Below, one piece after another: positions 35,023 to 47,868 of a DNA stretch of 64,000 nt (within the stretch, counting starts at the first letter, position 1; each line of letters opens with the position of its first letter). Source of the DNA: Annulohypoxylon bovei var. microspora (taxonomy: Eukaryota; Ascomycota; Sordariomycetes; Xylariales; Hypoxylaceae); contig MU405261.1 of the NCBI GenBank assembly GCA_022836615.1, positions 62,001 to 126,000 on the forward strand. Direction: 5' to 3'. Position numbers and translations under genes: made by a program. Below the pieces are notes generated by a model, which saw only the letters and a list, made by a program, of their open reading frames with translations, searched no databases and was not told the origin of the DNA.

Positions 35023-35586
35023 TTAAACATATGACCCCAAGTTCGAGCTCTCCCTAAACTCAACAATCCTCCGACCACAATCATCCGTCTGAGTGACCAC
35101 GGCGTAGGACGCATCCGTCGTGTTGACAAACCTCCCTCCAGCACCACCCACATACCCCCCTTCCCAACCCGTCAGCGTCACGAAACCGCCGACGTCGCCA
35201 GCATTCGGCACGCCCACGACAGTCAAGAAGCCGTGATCGAACGTGCCCTGGTACGTCTTCGTCAGCGAAGCCTCGATGGCACTGTAAAACTGCTTGAATG
35301 TGTCGAATGTGTAAGCCGTCGCGTTGAACGACGCCTGGAGGTCTGCGCTGAAGGCCGTGTCGTATGCGTTTTCCCATCCGTCCCTGTAGGGGAAGAAGCC
35401 GTTTACAGCGTCCGTCACAAATTGGGCCAACTCATTGCCTGCTTGTTCCCCGTCGGTTACTCTGGCTGGACAGGCTGCACTTGTGATGTCCACGAGGGCG
35501 AGGGCGAGGGCTAGAACTAGGGACGTAAGCTTTTGATTATGTACAGTTTTAGCTGGGAGCTCACCTGGGATAGGGCTGAAATACAT
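35023..35586 (-). CDS. Small secreted protein, possibly NTF2-like
   Basis: A frame of 188 aa from the first ATG (MYFSPIPG). A hydrophobic segment (LTSLVLALALALVDITSA) about 20 residues in, followed by ACPARV, looks like a signal peptide, but the 18 polar residues before it are unusual; a different first exon joined just upstream of KLTSL is possible, and a GTGAGC is present there. The mature part contains FFPYRDGWENAYDTAFSADL, FDTFKQFYSAIEASL and TGWEGGYVGGAGGRFVNTTD, with a repeated alpha then beta pattern like a SnoaL/NTF2 fold. That fold is inference. Two Cys remain (ACPAR, DDCGRR). No known enzyme family was recognised; it could be a secreted effector-like protein. Confidence 0.6.
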   Translation of the reverse strand: MYFSPIPGELPAKTVHNQKLTSLVLALALALVDITSAACPARVTDGEQAGNELAQFVTDAVNGFFPYRDGWENAYDTAFSADLQASFNATAYTFDTFKQFYSAIEASLTKTYQGTFDHGFLTVVGVPNAGDVGGFVTLTGWEGGYVGGAGGRFVNTTDASYAVVTQTDDCGRRIVEFRESSNLGSYV

Positions 35587-37928
35587 GTTGGTCAGATCCT
35601 CAGACGCCACGAATGTTTTCTTCGAATACCATCAACGCAACTAAGGCATCTTGCCTGATTCTTTTATACAAGCCTCATTGAAGTCTATCTAGGATCATAA
35701 GTCAATGATTAATAAGGGGCTCTGCACTAAGACCAAGAACGTATTGGGCTAAGCATGGGAATCACTCCCACGCGGCTCAAAAAGGGAACCATCCTTGCTA
35801 CATAGTTCATACGTTTCTTAATTTGGTAAGAAAGAATAATTCTCGAAGCTCTTCAGTTTCCAGAATTGGGTGCGCTTGGTCAATTACGCCTCATTTAGAC
35901 CCGCAGAAGGATCCTACAAAGGGGCCGCGCATACGGCGGAACCCGTATATCAGGCAACAATAATTACATTAGAAGTTGTTCTAAGTAATTCTAATATGAT
36001 ACGAAATAAAATATATATATGACGATGTTGGTTTGATGGGAGCTGTGGAATCTAAGATTTATCTGACAATTTTGCCTCCGGGACCTTAATGACTCCTGAT
36101 GCCTCACTTTTCACTCAATATCTGTGGTTATATTATTTAACCTGAATCTATTCTCTTCACCTCACTAGTACATGTCCCAGGATCTCTTAAATATCGAGGT
36201 TTAATAACGTTCGAAGCCAAGTATGCTCTTAAGGATTTATGAACTTTGCAGACTTTCATTTTTAGGAGGCCCTTGAATCTTTAAAGCTGATAGATCGAGT
36301 TAGGCTTTTGGAATACTCTTAGCGAGATGACTGCGCAAGAAACTTCGACATTACATGAAGAAACACAGATACATCAAGTATCTAGATAGTTATTATTCAG
36401 TTCTCTATAATTGATGAAACTAAATTTGGTGAACTTGTCCACACGCACTCTTAAGATTATGTCGACTGGCGAAGTATTATATATTAAAAGGGGCAAAGCC
36501 ACCGAACTCATAATTGTATCTCGCGATTAAAAGGTGCTGATTACCTAGGGTCCAACGAAGTTCCAATCTTCATCGTACTTCCTATTCTCGTATGAAACCC
36601 GGTAACCCTAACCCTGACCCTATGAAGGAAAGCAAAATGAGCCCCTGAATCGTTCACGAAAGGTCTCATACCTATAAGAATGAAACTAGAAGTTAACATT
36701 GAAATATGAGATTAAAAATTATATTAAACGTATTACTAAAGGTACCCTTAATCGCAATAGAGCAAGTAGACCATCGCATAAGCGGCCGATCAAATGGAAT
36801 CAAGAGCAAACGTTGGATATCCAACGCTACGCCTTCACCAAACAAACCACCAACACCTACAAGGGCATCGACGCCACAGCCTCGCAACGCAATCCCATCC
36901 CAACCTATCACGCCGCCCTCCCGGGATCCCATCGACCTCACATGGCGCTCTCCGCAAAGCCGTCAGTTCTGGTACCCGGCTGCCTAACTCTATTACATAC
37001 ATTAGGTATGTACAAGGGCCGCACGCCGCCAAGCGCGCATCCCTGGAGCCGATCCGCGGGGACCACGCCAAAGGCGTGTTTCTTTTGGGCGCGGTACGTG
37101 CCCAATCAGCCGAGCCTTGGCGATTGCTTAACCTTCCTATCCGAGGCCCGGTTCGTCTGCGCCGAGAGGCGATCGCGCCGTTTAGGGCCGAGCAGCCAAG
37201 GGCGCGTGGAATCTAGCGATAGCAGTGCGTGAGCAACCGTGATAGGGGAACGCTTGGCCATCGCAACCGTCGACGGGAGATCGTCGTGTTTGAGGAAGCT
37301 CACGCCCGCGCTGCGTCCCCAGCTACCGCGCGCCGATCCCGAGACTACGCGACCTCGTGTGCAGACGTGTCCGGGGAGCCCTTTCGCGCGGGAGACGAGA
37401 CGCGATGCGACCTCGCAGCGTCTTGGAATGCGACTCGGTGAGCGTAAGTTTAGATGCCCATGTGCTCGCCGTCCAATCGTTTACGGCCGGTTCATCATAC
37501 GGCTGCGAGATTAGATATATGACCCGCGCCTATCGGATCGATTCGAAAAACAACCCTCACTTCGATCATATAGCGAGACGTAGAAGAATGCGGGGCTATC
37601 TACATGGGTCGATCGACTTTTTTATTTCTTAAGCTTCCTGCCTGGAGAGTCGTGCCTCATGCGCCTCGGGATCATCGTCGATATTGCATGGTTGGACCTA
37701 GTTAAGGAGAGACGCAACCTTCCAACATAAGAAGTTTGCTACAATCTCATGTTTGTGTATGCCATCGTGGGGAACCTCATAAGAACGTCTCAGTTCTCGG
37801 TTAAGACAACTCTCTGCCTAGACTTCAGTTGTCTGTCCTCTAGCCCGACTACCACACTAACTAGTAGCTTGCCGTCTTGCTTCATATTAGCGATAGATTA
37901 AGCACCAACAATCCTCAAAGTTTCAGAT
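35587..37928. other. Intergenic, compositionally mixed
   Basis: AT-rich DNA to about 36780, then an abrupt GC- and CpG-rich block (about 36830-37480) with overlapping open frames in several phases and no family likeness, then ordinary DNA up to the peptidase gene. A telomere-like string at 36602-36619 is listed separately. No gene is supported. Confidence 0.4.
36602..36619 (+). repeat. Telomere-like string
   Basis: GTAACCCTAACCCTGACC contains two CCCTAA units, the complement of the fungal telomere repeat TTAGGG. The identical 18 bases occur at about 18255-18272 inside the AT-rich TIR element. Confidence 0.6.
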
Positions 37929-39288
37929 ATGGTTCGCTCAATTCTTGTTACAGCTCTGGCCGCCACGGCAACTGCTCTTTCAGCTAGACGTCAGGAAGCT
38001 AGCAATACAGAGCTGTTCACGATCGACTTAGGACTCGGCGAGACTCGGGTTGTGACCGACGAAGAGAAATGGGCTCTTAAGAAAGTCGGTTGCTAATGCA
38101 CCCTACCAAATCCCTTAAGATACTGATTATTTATTAGGAGGGCAAAACCTTCATCGACATTACAAACCATCCGAACCTCGCATCCTCCGCATCGGCCAAG
38201 AGGGCTGTCGTAGCCGTAGCATATCCCTCGGGGATGGTGCAGGAAGACACCGTCCAGGGTCTTATCGCCAAGCTCGACAAGTCGTACGCCGAGGAGGCAC
38301 TGACGACCTTCTCTAATTTCTTCACCCGTTTCTATATGTCTAACGAGGGCAAGCAGGCTTCGGAATGGTTGCTCTCCGAGGTCCAAAGCGTCATCTTGGC
38401 GAGCGAAGCTGCGAACGCGTCGGTAAAGGCGTTCCCGCACAACTGGGTCCAGAGCAGCATTATCGCCACGATTCCCGGGAGGACCGCCGGCAAGATCATA
38501 GTCGGCGCTCACTTGGATTCTATCAATCAAAGCAACCGCACTGGAAGGTCTCCCGGCGCTGGTAGGTAGCTTTTATACTTGCTTCATATCTATAATTAGT
38601 AGTAGTCTATGAACTCACTAACGCTTCTTAGATGACGACGGGTCCGGTTGCGTGACGACCCTGGAAGCTCTGAGGGTTCTCCTAACCGACCCCAAGATTG
38701 CGGCTGGCGAGGGTACCAACACTCTCGAGTTCCATTGGTATTCCGGTGAAGAGGGTGGCCTACTCGGCAGTGGCGACATCTTCGATTCATACGCTACCGA
38801 CAAAGCTGTCGTCAAGGCCATGCTTCAACAGGATATGACGGGTTTTGGATCAAATCCCAGTAAGAACTATAGCTGCATAATTAATAGTGACCAACTACTA
38901 ACCTGAACTGTCGTATAGTGGGCGTCATCACCGACCGAGTCGACTTAGGTCTGACCGCATACATGCGAAAAGTCATCGACGCCGTAAGTCAACATACCTA
39001 ATCTTCTCTTCCCATTTGTCCATCTCCCCTCTTCTCTAAACCACACCCAAACAGTACACCACGATCGGCTACGTAGACTCCGAATGCGGCTACGGGTGCT
39101 CGGACCACGCGTCCGCCATGGCCGCCGGCTTCCCGGCCTCCTTCGTCATCGAGTCGGCCATGGACATCACGAACCAGGACATCCACACCGACCGCGACAC
39201 CCTCGACAAGATCAACTGGGACCACCTCCTCGAGCACGCCAAGATGGTCGTCGGGTACGCCTACGAGCTCGTCTTTGCCGACTTGTGA
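37929..39288 (+). CDS. Secreted M28 leucine aminopeptidase
   Basis: A 368-aa zinc exopeptidase of the M28 type (leucine aminopeptidase 1 family), secreted to release N-terminal residues from peptides. Exons are 37929-38084, 38138-38561, 38632-38859, 38919-38983 and 39055-39288; all phases agree. A signal peptide (MVRSILVTALAATATALSA) is followed by a propeptide to about residue 80. The two-zinc site is visible: His in GAHLDSI, bridging Asp at the splice in GADDDGSG, catalytic Glu pair in SGEEGGLLGS, Asp in LQQDMTGF, and the last His in DIHTDRD. A Cys pair (SECGYGCSDHAS) matches the conserved disulphide. The first intron starts GTCGGT, a weak but usable donor. All ligands are present, so the enzyme should be active. 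Confidence 0.92.
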
Positions 39289-40463
39289 GCGCTGAAGCCG
39301 TTGAAACCGCTTAATGGGCTATTAGTTAGAGGGAGGGCGGGAGATGGGAGGTTAATGATCGGTGTTTGTTATTAGGGTGGTCGGGCATTGTCGGTTGTAT
39401 TCTTCCGTAGTGTTCTTGCTACCTTTTTATGTGCCTAGAAAAAGCCGTCAGTGTAGACAATATCTATGTCTTATATATTAATTGTATGAGGCTAGTCAGC
39501 CTTTGGATTTTTGACCATGCCTCCTTCGTACCTAGTTCAAAATACAAGATTCTTCGTTAAATTGACTCAGGCATTCTTTAGTATTCGGTCCACGAGCTCA
39601 GCATATTATTAAGCGGCGCGAAAGAACTAGGACAAGTAGAAAGAGCGGATAGTGAAGTAGCTTACCTGCAGTATAGATTTCTTGACATGGGAAGGACGTT
39701 TAACTCCCATAGCTAATCATTAGCAGCCCCTAAGAGCTATTGCCACCCCCGGAGAATCTTGGGTTGCGTATCTCAATAACTACGCCGGTAAAGCCTCGGA
39801 ATCTTGCCTATGAGTAGGAGTTCGACCCATTGAGCGATCCGGCCGAATCATTCCGCCATACGCCCCAACGTCCGCAATCATAGTTTACAGATTCAAATAC
39901 CAACACATTACTCAAGCATTCACAGTCCAAATTTCACTAGAAAAAGCAATTAAGAAAAACTATCCCATTGAGTACATAGGGCTCAAGGCCATCCACCGGA
40001 TGGGTATCATTCCGCAGCAAAGGAAAATCGGCCGTGACAGTCGCAGATGTCGATCACGAAATATCTGCGGCCAAGCGAACTATGTGCAACATGAAATGAG
40101 GATAGAGTAATAGGGGCAAGAGCGTTCATTCCGTCCCTGTCATTAAAGGTAGCATGTGTTTGGCCAGCCGTGATACTCGGGCCAAACATGCACCTGACGT
40201 CTTTCCTTTCCACCTAAAGACGCCTAGACATAGAGGTAATTTGGAAGGGAAATGGATATCTTGATAATGAAGACCAGTCATGAAGAATTAATTCCCCCAA
40301 CTCCACGAACTGTGAAACATGTTAGCTTAAGAACCTGAGAAACTAGTGTAAGCGATGCGGAGACGTACTAACCGAGGACTACCTAGGTAATCCAGAAACC
40401 GTGGAACGTCTCTCATTCGTATATCTCGTTGTCGACTAATAAAGGTTGAGGTCCGCGATCGAA
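39289..40463. other. Intergenic between convergent genes
   Basis: 1.2 kb with no supported gene. Around 39770-39850 the minus strand has a GGGTCGAACTCC string that recalls a tRNA B box, but no cloverleaf can be drawn. Confidence 0.45.
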
Positions 40464-43400
40464 TTAGTAGCTAGGACGATGCACGGCATCCTTAATCTGG
40501 CTCGCCATGCTAGTCATCGAAGGGAGGCGAGAAATAAGGGGGTCGTTTGGTGATCGGGCGCTGACTTGGATATACAGCTTCTCGAAGCGATCGTGGTACG
40601 AAGTCATGAGGTTAGGGACAACGTCGCGAACCTGGGAATCCTGCATAGAAATTGGTTAGATGGGTCATTCATTGGGGGAGATATAAGACTAACAATGCGT
40701 GGCAATTGTGCCATTAGAATGTGAAGCACAGTCTCCAACCAGTTGAGCTTCTCTCTAACCAGATGAAGGTCGAGGGTATCAATGACGACGGAGCCCACCG
40801 AGAGCGATACTAGAGTTGGCACGTCATGGAGGAACTGGGGGTCCATCTTGTGCAGGTACTCGTCGAAAACCTCAGATTGGCGGCCTTGCTGGATCCATCG
40901 GACCAAGCCAGTCTCATACTCGCCTCTCTCCATGTATGATGCGACGCTAGCGATCATGTGCTGGAGCTGCGAGTCCCTAACAGGTTGGTCCCTTACACCT
41001 GAGTTGTGGTTGTTGGACTGGAACGGAACTAGCTGGTGAGTACCAGAGCTTCCTGTCGGACTTCCGTACAAGAATGATTGCGACTGTATGGACGATGGAT
41101 GATGGCTCGGCGCAGGCTGCGAGTGCGCGGAGTGCGTAGATAGCGTAGTAGAAGTGCGATCACGGGAGCTCTGGTGCTGCAGCTTCAGGATTCCATCCTG
41201 GAATTGAGCCTGGGTGGTAGCCATGGCGGTGACTGTGTCAGAAAGGCTGGTCACCAAGGCTGTGAGCTGATCAATCTTATTGCTATCAGCGAGACGTTGC
41301 TGCTTCAAATCCGCAATCTGACTAGCAGTACGATCTTGTACCTCTTGCACAACTGAGCGCGAAACGTTGACTGCAGTGTCGTTGATTAGTGGGGTAATGT
41401 TGGCTACAAATGATTGTCGCACACTCTTCTCTATATCATGAGCGACGGTGCTCGCAACCTTGTCGGAGATGGCTTTAGATACTTCGGGTTTCTGAAGAGC
41501 TTGGTTGACGGCATTGGGGATAAGTTTTTGCATCTGGTTCTGGATCGAATGCGAGACGCGGCCGACCATCTTGCCATCAATCTGCTCCGAGATGGTTTTC
41601 GTGATCAGGCCACTCAGAACCGGAACCACGCTGCTCTCAAATTGGTCATTGATGGTTTTGGTGAGTACGGCTTGGACGTTGGCATTGAGGACGTTGGACA
41701 CCTTCTCGAGCAAGATATGCTGGTTCTTAACAAACGTCTCGTCACGAGCACGGAATTCGACGTCGACGTTATCGCGATGATCCTTGAACTCGCTAGTAAT
41801 AACGCCGGTCAATTTGTCGCCGAGAGAGGAGACAATCTGTTTAACGGTAGACTGGATGGATTCCTGAGACATTACCGGCTGCAAAGACGTTGACTTCGTC
41901 TCGCCGTGTTTGGTAGGAACGGGTGGTGATTGAGAAGTGCCGTTAGATTGCACATTATCAGTGCCAAGCTTCTCTGCTGCTGCGGCGGCGGCGGCGGCAG
42001 CTTTCTCGCGCTTCTTTCTAGCCTTCTTCTCCGTCTTGTCTAGTTGGCTAATCGGCGCACTAGGGGCGACAGCTTCCTTACGTTCATTCTGGCCCGCAGG
42101 TGTATTCTCATCACCTTTCTGCAGTACCAATGTGTTGGACGAAATAGACGACGATGCCGGGGGAGGTGTTTCCTTGACGGCCCGAACCCGAAGTGGAAGA
42201 GGGGTATGCTCATCCACCGACTGTGGTTCGGTGACCACAGGACTAGGTAGCTCCTTCAGCTTCGCGATCTTTACCAGACCCATATCAGAGGCGTCGGCGC
42301 CATCGATAACCTTATTATCCTTTGACCAGCCAAGCTCGCTCTGCTTAACAACGACTCCTGTGACACCCTTGGAATGCATTGCGTATAGCTCGAAAAGACT
42401 CGGCTCCTCGGTATCGGAAGCAGTAGCTGGGTTGACTAGTATGTCCAAGCTTCGGAGCATGCCTTTGTTGGCGAATGAATACTCGCGGACACCACTAATG
42501 ACGGCGGTTGAATCCGGTTCCGGAATTGACGAGTCCTTAGCTACCAATTTCTGGATGTAATCGACTTGGGATAATCCCTTGATGGTGTACTTGGGGGCGG
42601 AAAGGTGCAAGAAGTAGATGGAATTACGCATGGGATGGCCGACAACGATCATGCCAGAAGGCGGGTGATACATCACGCTACACACCGGATCTGACTCTTT
42701 CGTATGCGGCAGGTTGAATTCCTGAACTGGTTTGCCCAGAGCAAGATCCCACAGCTGAAGAGTATGGTTCTGCTTCATGCCTACTATCATGTAGCGTAGA
42801 GCCCATCCCTTCTGGTAAGGCCGTTGCTTATCCAGCAATAACACAGAGGTTGGCCACGCCTTCTCTCCTTCCGGTGTTGTGTTTAGCGTCATCAGTGGCT
42901 CCTTGACCTCAAGCGAGGTATGGGCTGGCAGAGGCGACCAGAGGTCCGAATTCTCGTCGGCCGTTGTCAAATCTCGCACATCCCAGAACTTAACACGACC
43001 GGACTTATCGAGAGATACAATGGTGGTGTCATCCTGACTGAAGGTAAAGTCTTTGCCAGCTTTGCCTGTACTAATTCTTAGAGAGCATTCCTTGTACAAT
43101 CTCTGGGTATCCACAACGCGATCATGACCAGATTTAAAAATGCCATTCTGCATGATGTACGATGGCCAAATGATGTTGATGGTTTTACCGCGGCCGACGG
43201 CGAAAAACTCCGGATGGGTGGAAGAGGTCCTAGCTCGAGTCTTCAGAACGCCTCCATTGTCGCCACCTCCTTCGTGTGAGATCACAAGCGGGGGAAGAAT
43301 AAACCCGTACTGCTCTGGGTGAGCGTCTTCCAAGTGATCTTTCTCTCCATTCTTGATCTGGATGTAGTAGACAGTGCCACTGATGCCGGTACCAATGATG

Positions 43401-45388
43401 GTCTCCTTCGGTGTAGCTTGGAGATCAGGCGAGGTCGAAGACATGGCGACGTTGAAAATGCGGTCCTTCGTGTCAGTAAACAGTTTGGCGTCCTTACCGT
43501 CATCCTGTCGTATCACACGGAGTCCACCAGCCTTAGACATGCCATAGACCATGTATGACTCGGTCGCCGTGACGAGATTACGATCGATCTGATCAAACTC
43601 CTTCTTGAGACGGGCAATATCCAGGATCACCTCGTCGCGGAACTGAGGACGAGGCGCCTCGGTATCCAGCATTGTGATCGAGATCCATGGTTTCATGGGG
43701 AAATTATACACCTTCACCGGGTTCGGGACCTCTTCAATCACGATGATCTCGTCAGCTTCGGCACTCTCCCAGCTGTCCGCAACCGGGCCGTGTGCTACAT
43801 CGTCGACGATATCGCGAATTGCTTGCGCAACCCCGGGAGAATATGTGTCTTCTAGAACGTGAGCGTTCTCTTCTTTCTCGAGCTCCTCCCGGATGCCTTG
43901 CGCCGCAGCCTCGGCCGAATCCTGGAATTCAGCGTCAGTCTTGGCCCTCATCATGTGTTCGAGTTCGGCGCTAATCTTAGCTTGTACCTCTTCATTCTCA
44001 GCCCTTTGAAGTGCTTCTTGAGCTTCTTTGTCTGCTTGTCCGGCAAGAACCGTCATCGCGTTCGCCACGGTCTCCATGTTCTTCTCCTCTTTAGGAGCAA
44101 AGTTCGAAGTAAGTTCTGACACAATTCCATGTTCAGTGATAGAATGAATAGAGTGAGGAGAAGTAGCGTCAAGCTTTCGCCTGAAATGCTCGGGGCTCGT
44201 GATTGGACTGCGCTGGCTGCTTAGCCGTTTATGGTCCTGTCCGAGTCCAGAAGAAGACGCAACACTAGGGGTCTTCTTAGCGACTCTGAAACTAGACGGT
44301 GCCGGTAACTCAGTCGGCATTTGGCCGATAAAAGCCGATGCGCCTGGTGTTGACGACTTGGAAGCAGCGGTCTGGGGAGAAGATGTTCCAAATCCCTCAA
44401 GCGGATTAGTGTAGTCAAACTTAGAAGATTTACGACTACCCTCATATTGCGGATGCTGTGATGTCGGTGAATTGTACTCGAACTTCGTCGGAGGGGAATC
44501 TACATGCCCCTGCGACCCGAAGCGGAAAGGCATAGGTGTCGTCTCATGAGAGGCATTGTCGGCTACAGTCTGCTTCAGCGGCATGTATTCCTTCATGTGG
44601 TGCTCCGTCGACGAGCCGTTGGCTGACTGAGGGGTTAATGTCGGAGGCTGAGATGACTCATTAGTAGAAGTGTGGTCGGTCTGTGCAGGCTTCGGTCGAT
44701 GGAGCAAGTTGAGAAGATACGCTTGAGTGTCGTTAGGAGGCGGTCCTGCATTCCAAGTTGACTGAGCGGGGACCTGAGACTGGGGCTGAGGTTGAGGCTC
44801 AGCTCGAGCAGACTCGTTCTGCAAATTTCCCTTCATAAGGGTAGCCAGAAGACCCTGAGGATCGGCAGGCATCGGTACAGGTGCGTGGATGGGTGGCTGA
44901 TTATGAGGTTGGGACAGGCCGGGAAGTCCGTCGAAGACACCGGGTGCCTGGGTATGTCCAGGAGGAGAGGTGTGCGACGGGATTTGTTGGCCGTGATATC
45001 CACTGTTCTGTCCACTATTCTGGCCACTGAACTTGAGCAGGTTCAATAAGTTCGCGCTCTGATCGACCTTGCTTGTAGGATTCGAGGGCATAGTGCCAAT
45101 TGGACCTAGTCCCATCGGTCCCGTCGGATGGTGGGAATGGCTGAAGTTGTTACTGGGCGGCGTGGGGGCAGCAGGCAGGAAGTCGTCCAGGCCAGGGGAT
45201 TCCGCAGTGGAATGACCATAGTAGTCTTGGGGATTAGCGCCCTGGTTGTAAGAGTTGAAGCGAGACAAGATATCTTGAGGGGGTCCCGAATCATCATTGT
45301 TGTCGCCATTACGTTGAGCTTGTAGGCGAGCGAGCATCGCATGCAAGCTGTTCGGGTCGGTACCACCCGGCGGGTTGTAACCCGCCAT
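40464..45388 (-). CDS. EDC4/Ge-1-like mRNA decapping scaffold
   Basis: A 1623-aa cytosolic P-body protein in two exons, 45388-40694 and 40640-40464, joined by a 53-nt intron (GTTAGT...GCAG) near the 3' end. EDC4 (Ge-1, Varicose) links the decapping enzyme Dcp2 and its activator Dcp1 and helps form P bodies. The N-terminal 480 aa are Pro/Gln/Ser-rich and disordered, then a helical charged stretch (EALQRAENEEVQAKISAEL). A WD40-like domain spans about 570-1010 (DKSGRVKFWDVRDL; LQLWDLALGKPV; NSIYFLHLSAPKYTIKGLSQ). A Lys/Ala stretch with nine Ala (KKREKAAAAA) and a long coiled coil follow. The C terminus (YMERGEYETGLVRWIQQGR, EVFDEYLHKMDPQFL, VREKLNWLETVLHIL) matches the EDC4 C-terminal helical domain. 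The start is the ATG giving MAGYNPPGG. The domain order supports the assignment. Confidence 0.87.
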
Positions 45389-46661
45389 GATGGATCTTGT
45401 GTAGATGGGATGGGATAAGCAATCTGCTTCGGCACAACAGATTCAATGTAATTAGAAGTTGAAAAAACAGCTAATAGGCTTCATCCGAGATTCCTGATGT
45501 GATTGCGCGTAGTTCGCAACTGATGAGGGATACACGGGATGTATGTTGGGGATTGTAAAATGGGAAAAGAAGGCGAGAGTTGGTACTCAATGCGATAGAA
45601 GGAAAGAAAAGTTTCCTTCCTTCCTTCCAATCTACAAATAAGTTTTATAAATCTTGCCAGCCTCGCCAAAAAAATTTGACGAAAAAAATGACCAGGTACG
45701 AGGTAAGGCACGACAACCTAGCTAAAGCTCCTATCGGCAAATCTGACGAGCAGGGGCGATAACAAGGTGACGGGGAAAAAAGCACAAGGTTACAATTGGT
45801 TAAGTCAAAATGACCTAACTGCTTTTTGTGCTGTCAGAGAATTGCAAGAAGAAGAGCCGTCCGACAAAGGTGCGTCGAAATGGCCCCTATGGAATACGGA
45901 AGTGTAGAAATTTTTGTGGGTGGAGGAGAAGAAGAAGCTCAGAAAATAAATGTTGTCAAACGGAAGGTAGGTTAAGTGTGATGTGTAACGGATACGGATG
46001 AACACACAAGCACGTCGAGACGTTGGGCGGCGATGCAGCTGTGCGCTAGCTGACGATTACACCTGCCAATGGATGAATGTATTAAAGTGGCATGAAGCAG
46101 TATGAAGTGGAGGCCCTAGCGGTACACATGCATAGATGTACCCATACAATCGATAGAACTGAACCTAGTGGAGGTGACTTCTGTAATGCGATGATTATTT
46201 ACATCATTCACATGTACCCCAGCCTTAGGTGATCCTTACCTGTTTGTACATGTACCCTCTAAATGTGGAGATAAGGTTTTTGGCGTATTATGTAACCTAC
46301 CCTTAAATGAAACATTACATAAGTCAGCAATTTCAACCTTCAATTAGTTCATCAACCTTAGAATCGGCGCATCGTGATAATTCTCCATAATCTTTTCAGA
46401 CATACAGTAGATTAAAGTACATAACCGTTTTGGCTTCCCACTCTCGTTACCTATTCCCAACCTTTTCTCATAGTAGCGATAAATCTTAATTACTCAATTC
46501 GCTGTTTGCCATTTTAAGGCACCTGAACAACATCAGAGAGCGGACGTAAGGTTCTGTCAGCATCCATTGTTTGCTGCCTCCGACATATCACCGGCGCCTC
46601 AGTCAAACGTCTCACTTACATCTCCAACCACCAACCTGCAAACGCTTCCTGACACAGCACC
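45389..46661. promoter_or_regulatory. Divergent intergenic region
   Basis: 1.27 kb between the EDC4-like gene (minus) and a small membrane protein gene (plus), holding both promoters. A run TTCCTTCCTTCC is present near 45616. No other gene is seen. Confidence 0.4.
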
Positions 46662-47214
46662 ATGTTCTGTCTCCGAAGGTATCAAGCTTTTAAATCAATT
46701 CCTTTACATTACCCACCTACGCATACATGTACCATACCATATACCTATTTATAAGTATAAGCTAACGTGATTTCTCGATGACAGTTGGCTTCCTCTTCTT
46801 TTTATCCCGACGAATGCCTCTCCTGCGTTCATTTTCCTCTTCTTCGTCTGCACATACTTCCTAAACCGACCTTGCGTCTACTGTTCCGTGCTTCTCCTCA
46901 TACTCTTCGTGACATCGTGCTATTGGTCAGACCGATGTTTCTTCGACTTTAGTAGTAACTGGTTCGCCCCGCGGTCTCCCGCGACATCATGCTTGTCCAA
47001 CTCGACGACGATACCAGACCCAGTCGCCGAAAGCTTCAACGCCACCGCTGTCGAGATGCTGAACACCACGGCGAACGCTCTAGCTAGTGTTGCTGCCGAG
47101 GAATTGGCAAAGAGAAAGGAGGAGTGGACCGGGCTCGGAGTTGAGTGGCTACGGAGCCTGCTGGGTCGTAGGGAGTGGAGGATCGAGTGTATGGATCTAT
47201 ATATACGGCTATAA
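46662..47214 (+). CDS. Small membrane protein, function unknown
   Basis: Not recognised. The model has a 17-nt first exon (46662-46678, MFCLR) and a second exon 46785-47214, joined by a 106-nt intron (GTATCA...GACAG) with a GCTAAC branch site; phases agree and give 148 aa. The N-terminal 55 residues hold two closely spaced hydrophobic segments (WLPLLFIPTNASPAFIFLFF; CSVLLLILFVTSCYW). The C-terminal 90 residues are polar, with several N-glycosylation-type sites (NST, NAT, NTT) and an amphipathic helix (AVEMLNTTANALASVAAEEL) ending in LLGRREWRIECMDLYIRL. The alternative frame starting at the downstream GTG would lack the first helix. Coding is likely from composition and frame length; the first exon is the weak point. 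Confidence 0.5.
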
Positions 47215-47868
47215 GCGCCGTACCTGCGGCGCGGAATTGCGGTCAACACCATTAACTTGGCACTTTGCACTTTGGGGTTGTACAAAGGGTACGGGCAGAC
47301 GGGTAGAGATATGATAGCATAAATGCATGGCACCGGCGTTAGTTGGACTTGGCGGTTTGGCCTTGCCTTTCGAGCATTATACACCTCACTGTTTCTCGGT
47401 TCGGCTTATACCTCAGTAATAGGGGAAGACCACTTATATTTTTTTGAATCTTCTCAAGTTTAGCAAGTCTTCGGGCACCGCCAGGGGCCCAAGAAGCTAT
47501 CGAAACGCATATATCAATAAACACGATAAACTATGGACATCAATATTCTTTTAAATTATCGATGAAAATCATACGCCTAATCTCAATAGTAAGATATCTT
47601 GTTCGACTATGTATATCTTAGGTAGATCCGCTAATATAGTGTAGGAGCTACTAAATTGCCCGTTTTCCCTTAGTAAGTTGTAGGATAACTACGTCCCATG
47701 AAGTGAATGGATCACATACGGGATAGAAACACTTCCTATCAACTTAGGATGATTGAGAGTCCAAATAACTAACAGATTAACCCCAGTATAACAGTCACGA
47801 TAAGATCATTAATTATAATTATATCAAAACCCCTACTCATCTCTCCCCTTCACTACCCAATTACCCTC
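47215..47868. other. Intergenic between convergent genes
   Basis: Contains the 3' ends of two convergent genes; AT-rich towards 47550-47850. No gene is seen. Confidence 0.5.

Noticed and set aside
36699..37232. 177-aa ORF and others in the CpG-rich block
   Set aside because: Several frames are open because the DNA is stop-poor; none has protein-like motifs or splice support.
39770..39850. tRNA-like string (GGGTCGAACTCC on the minus strand)
   Set aside because: A B-box-like word is present but no acceptor, D or anticodon stems can be paired, so I did not call a tRNA.
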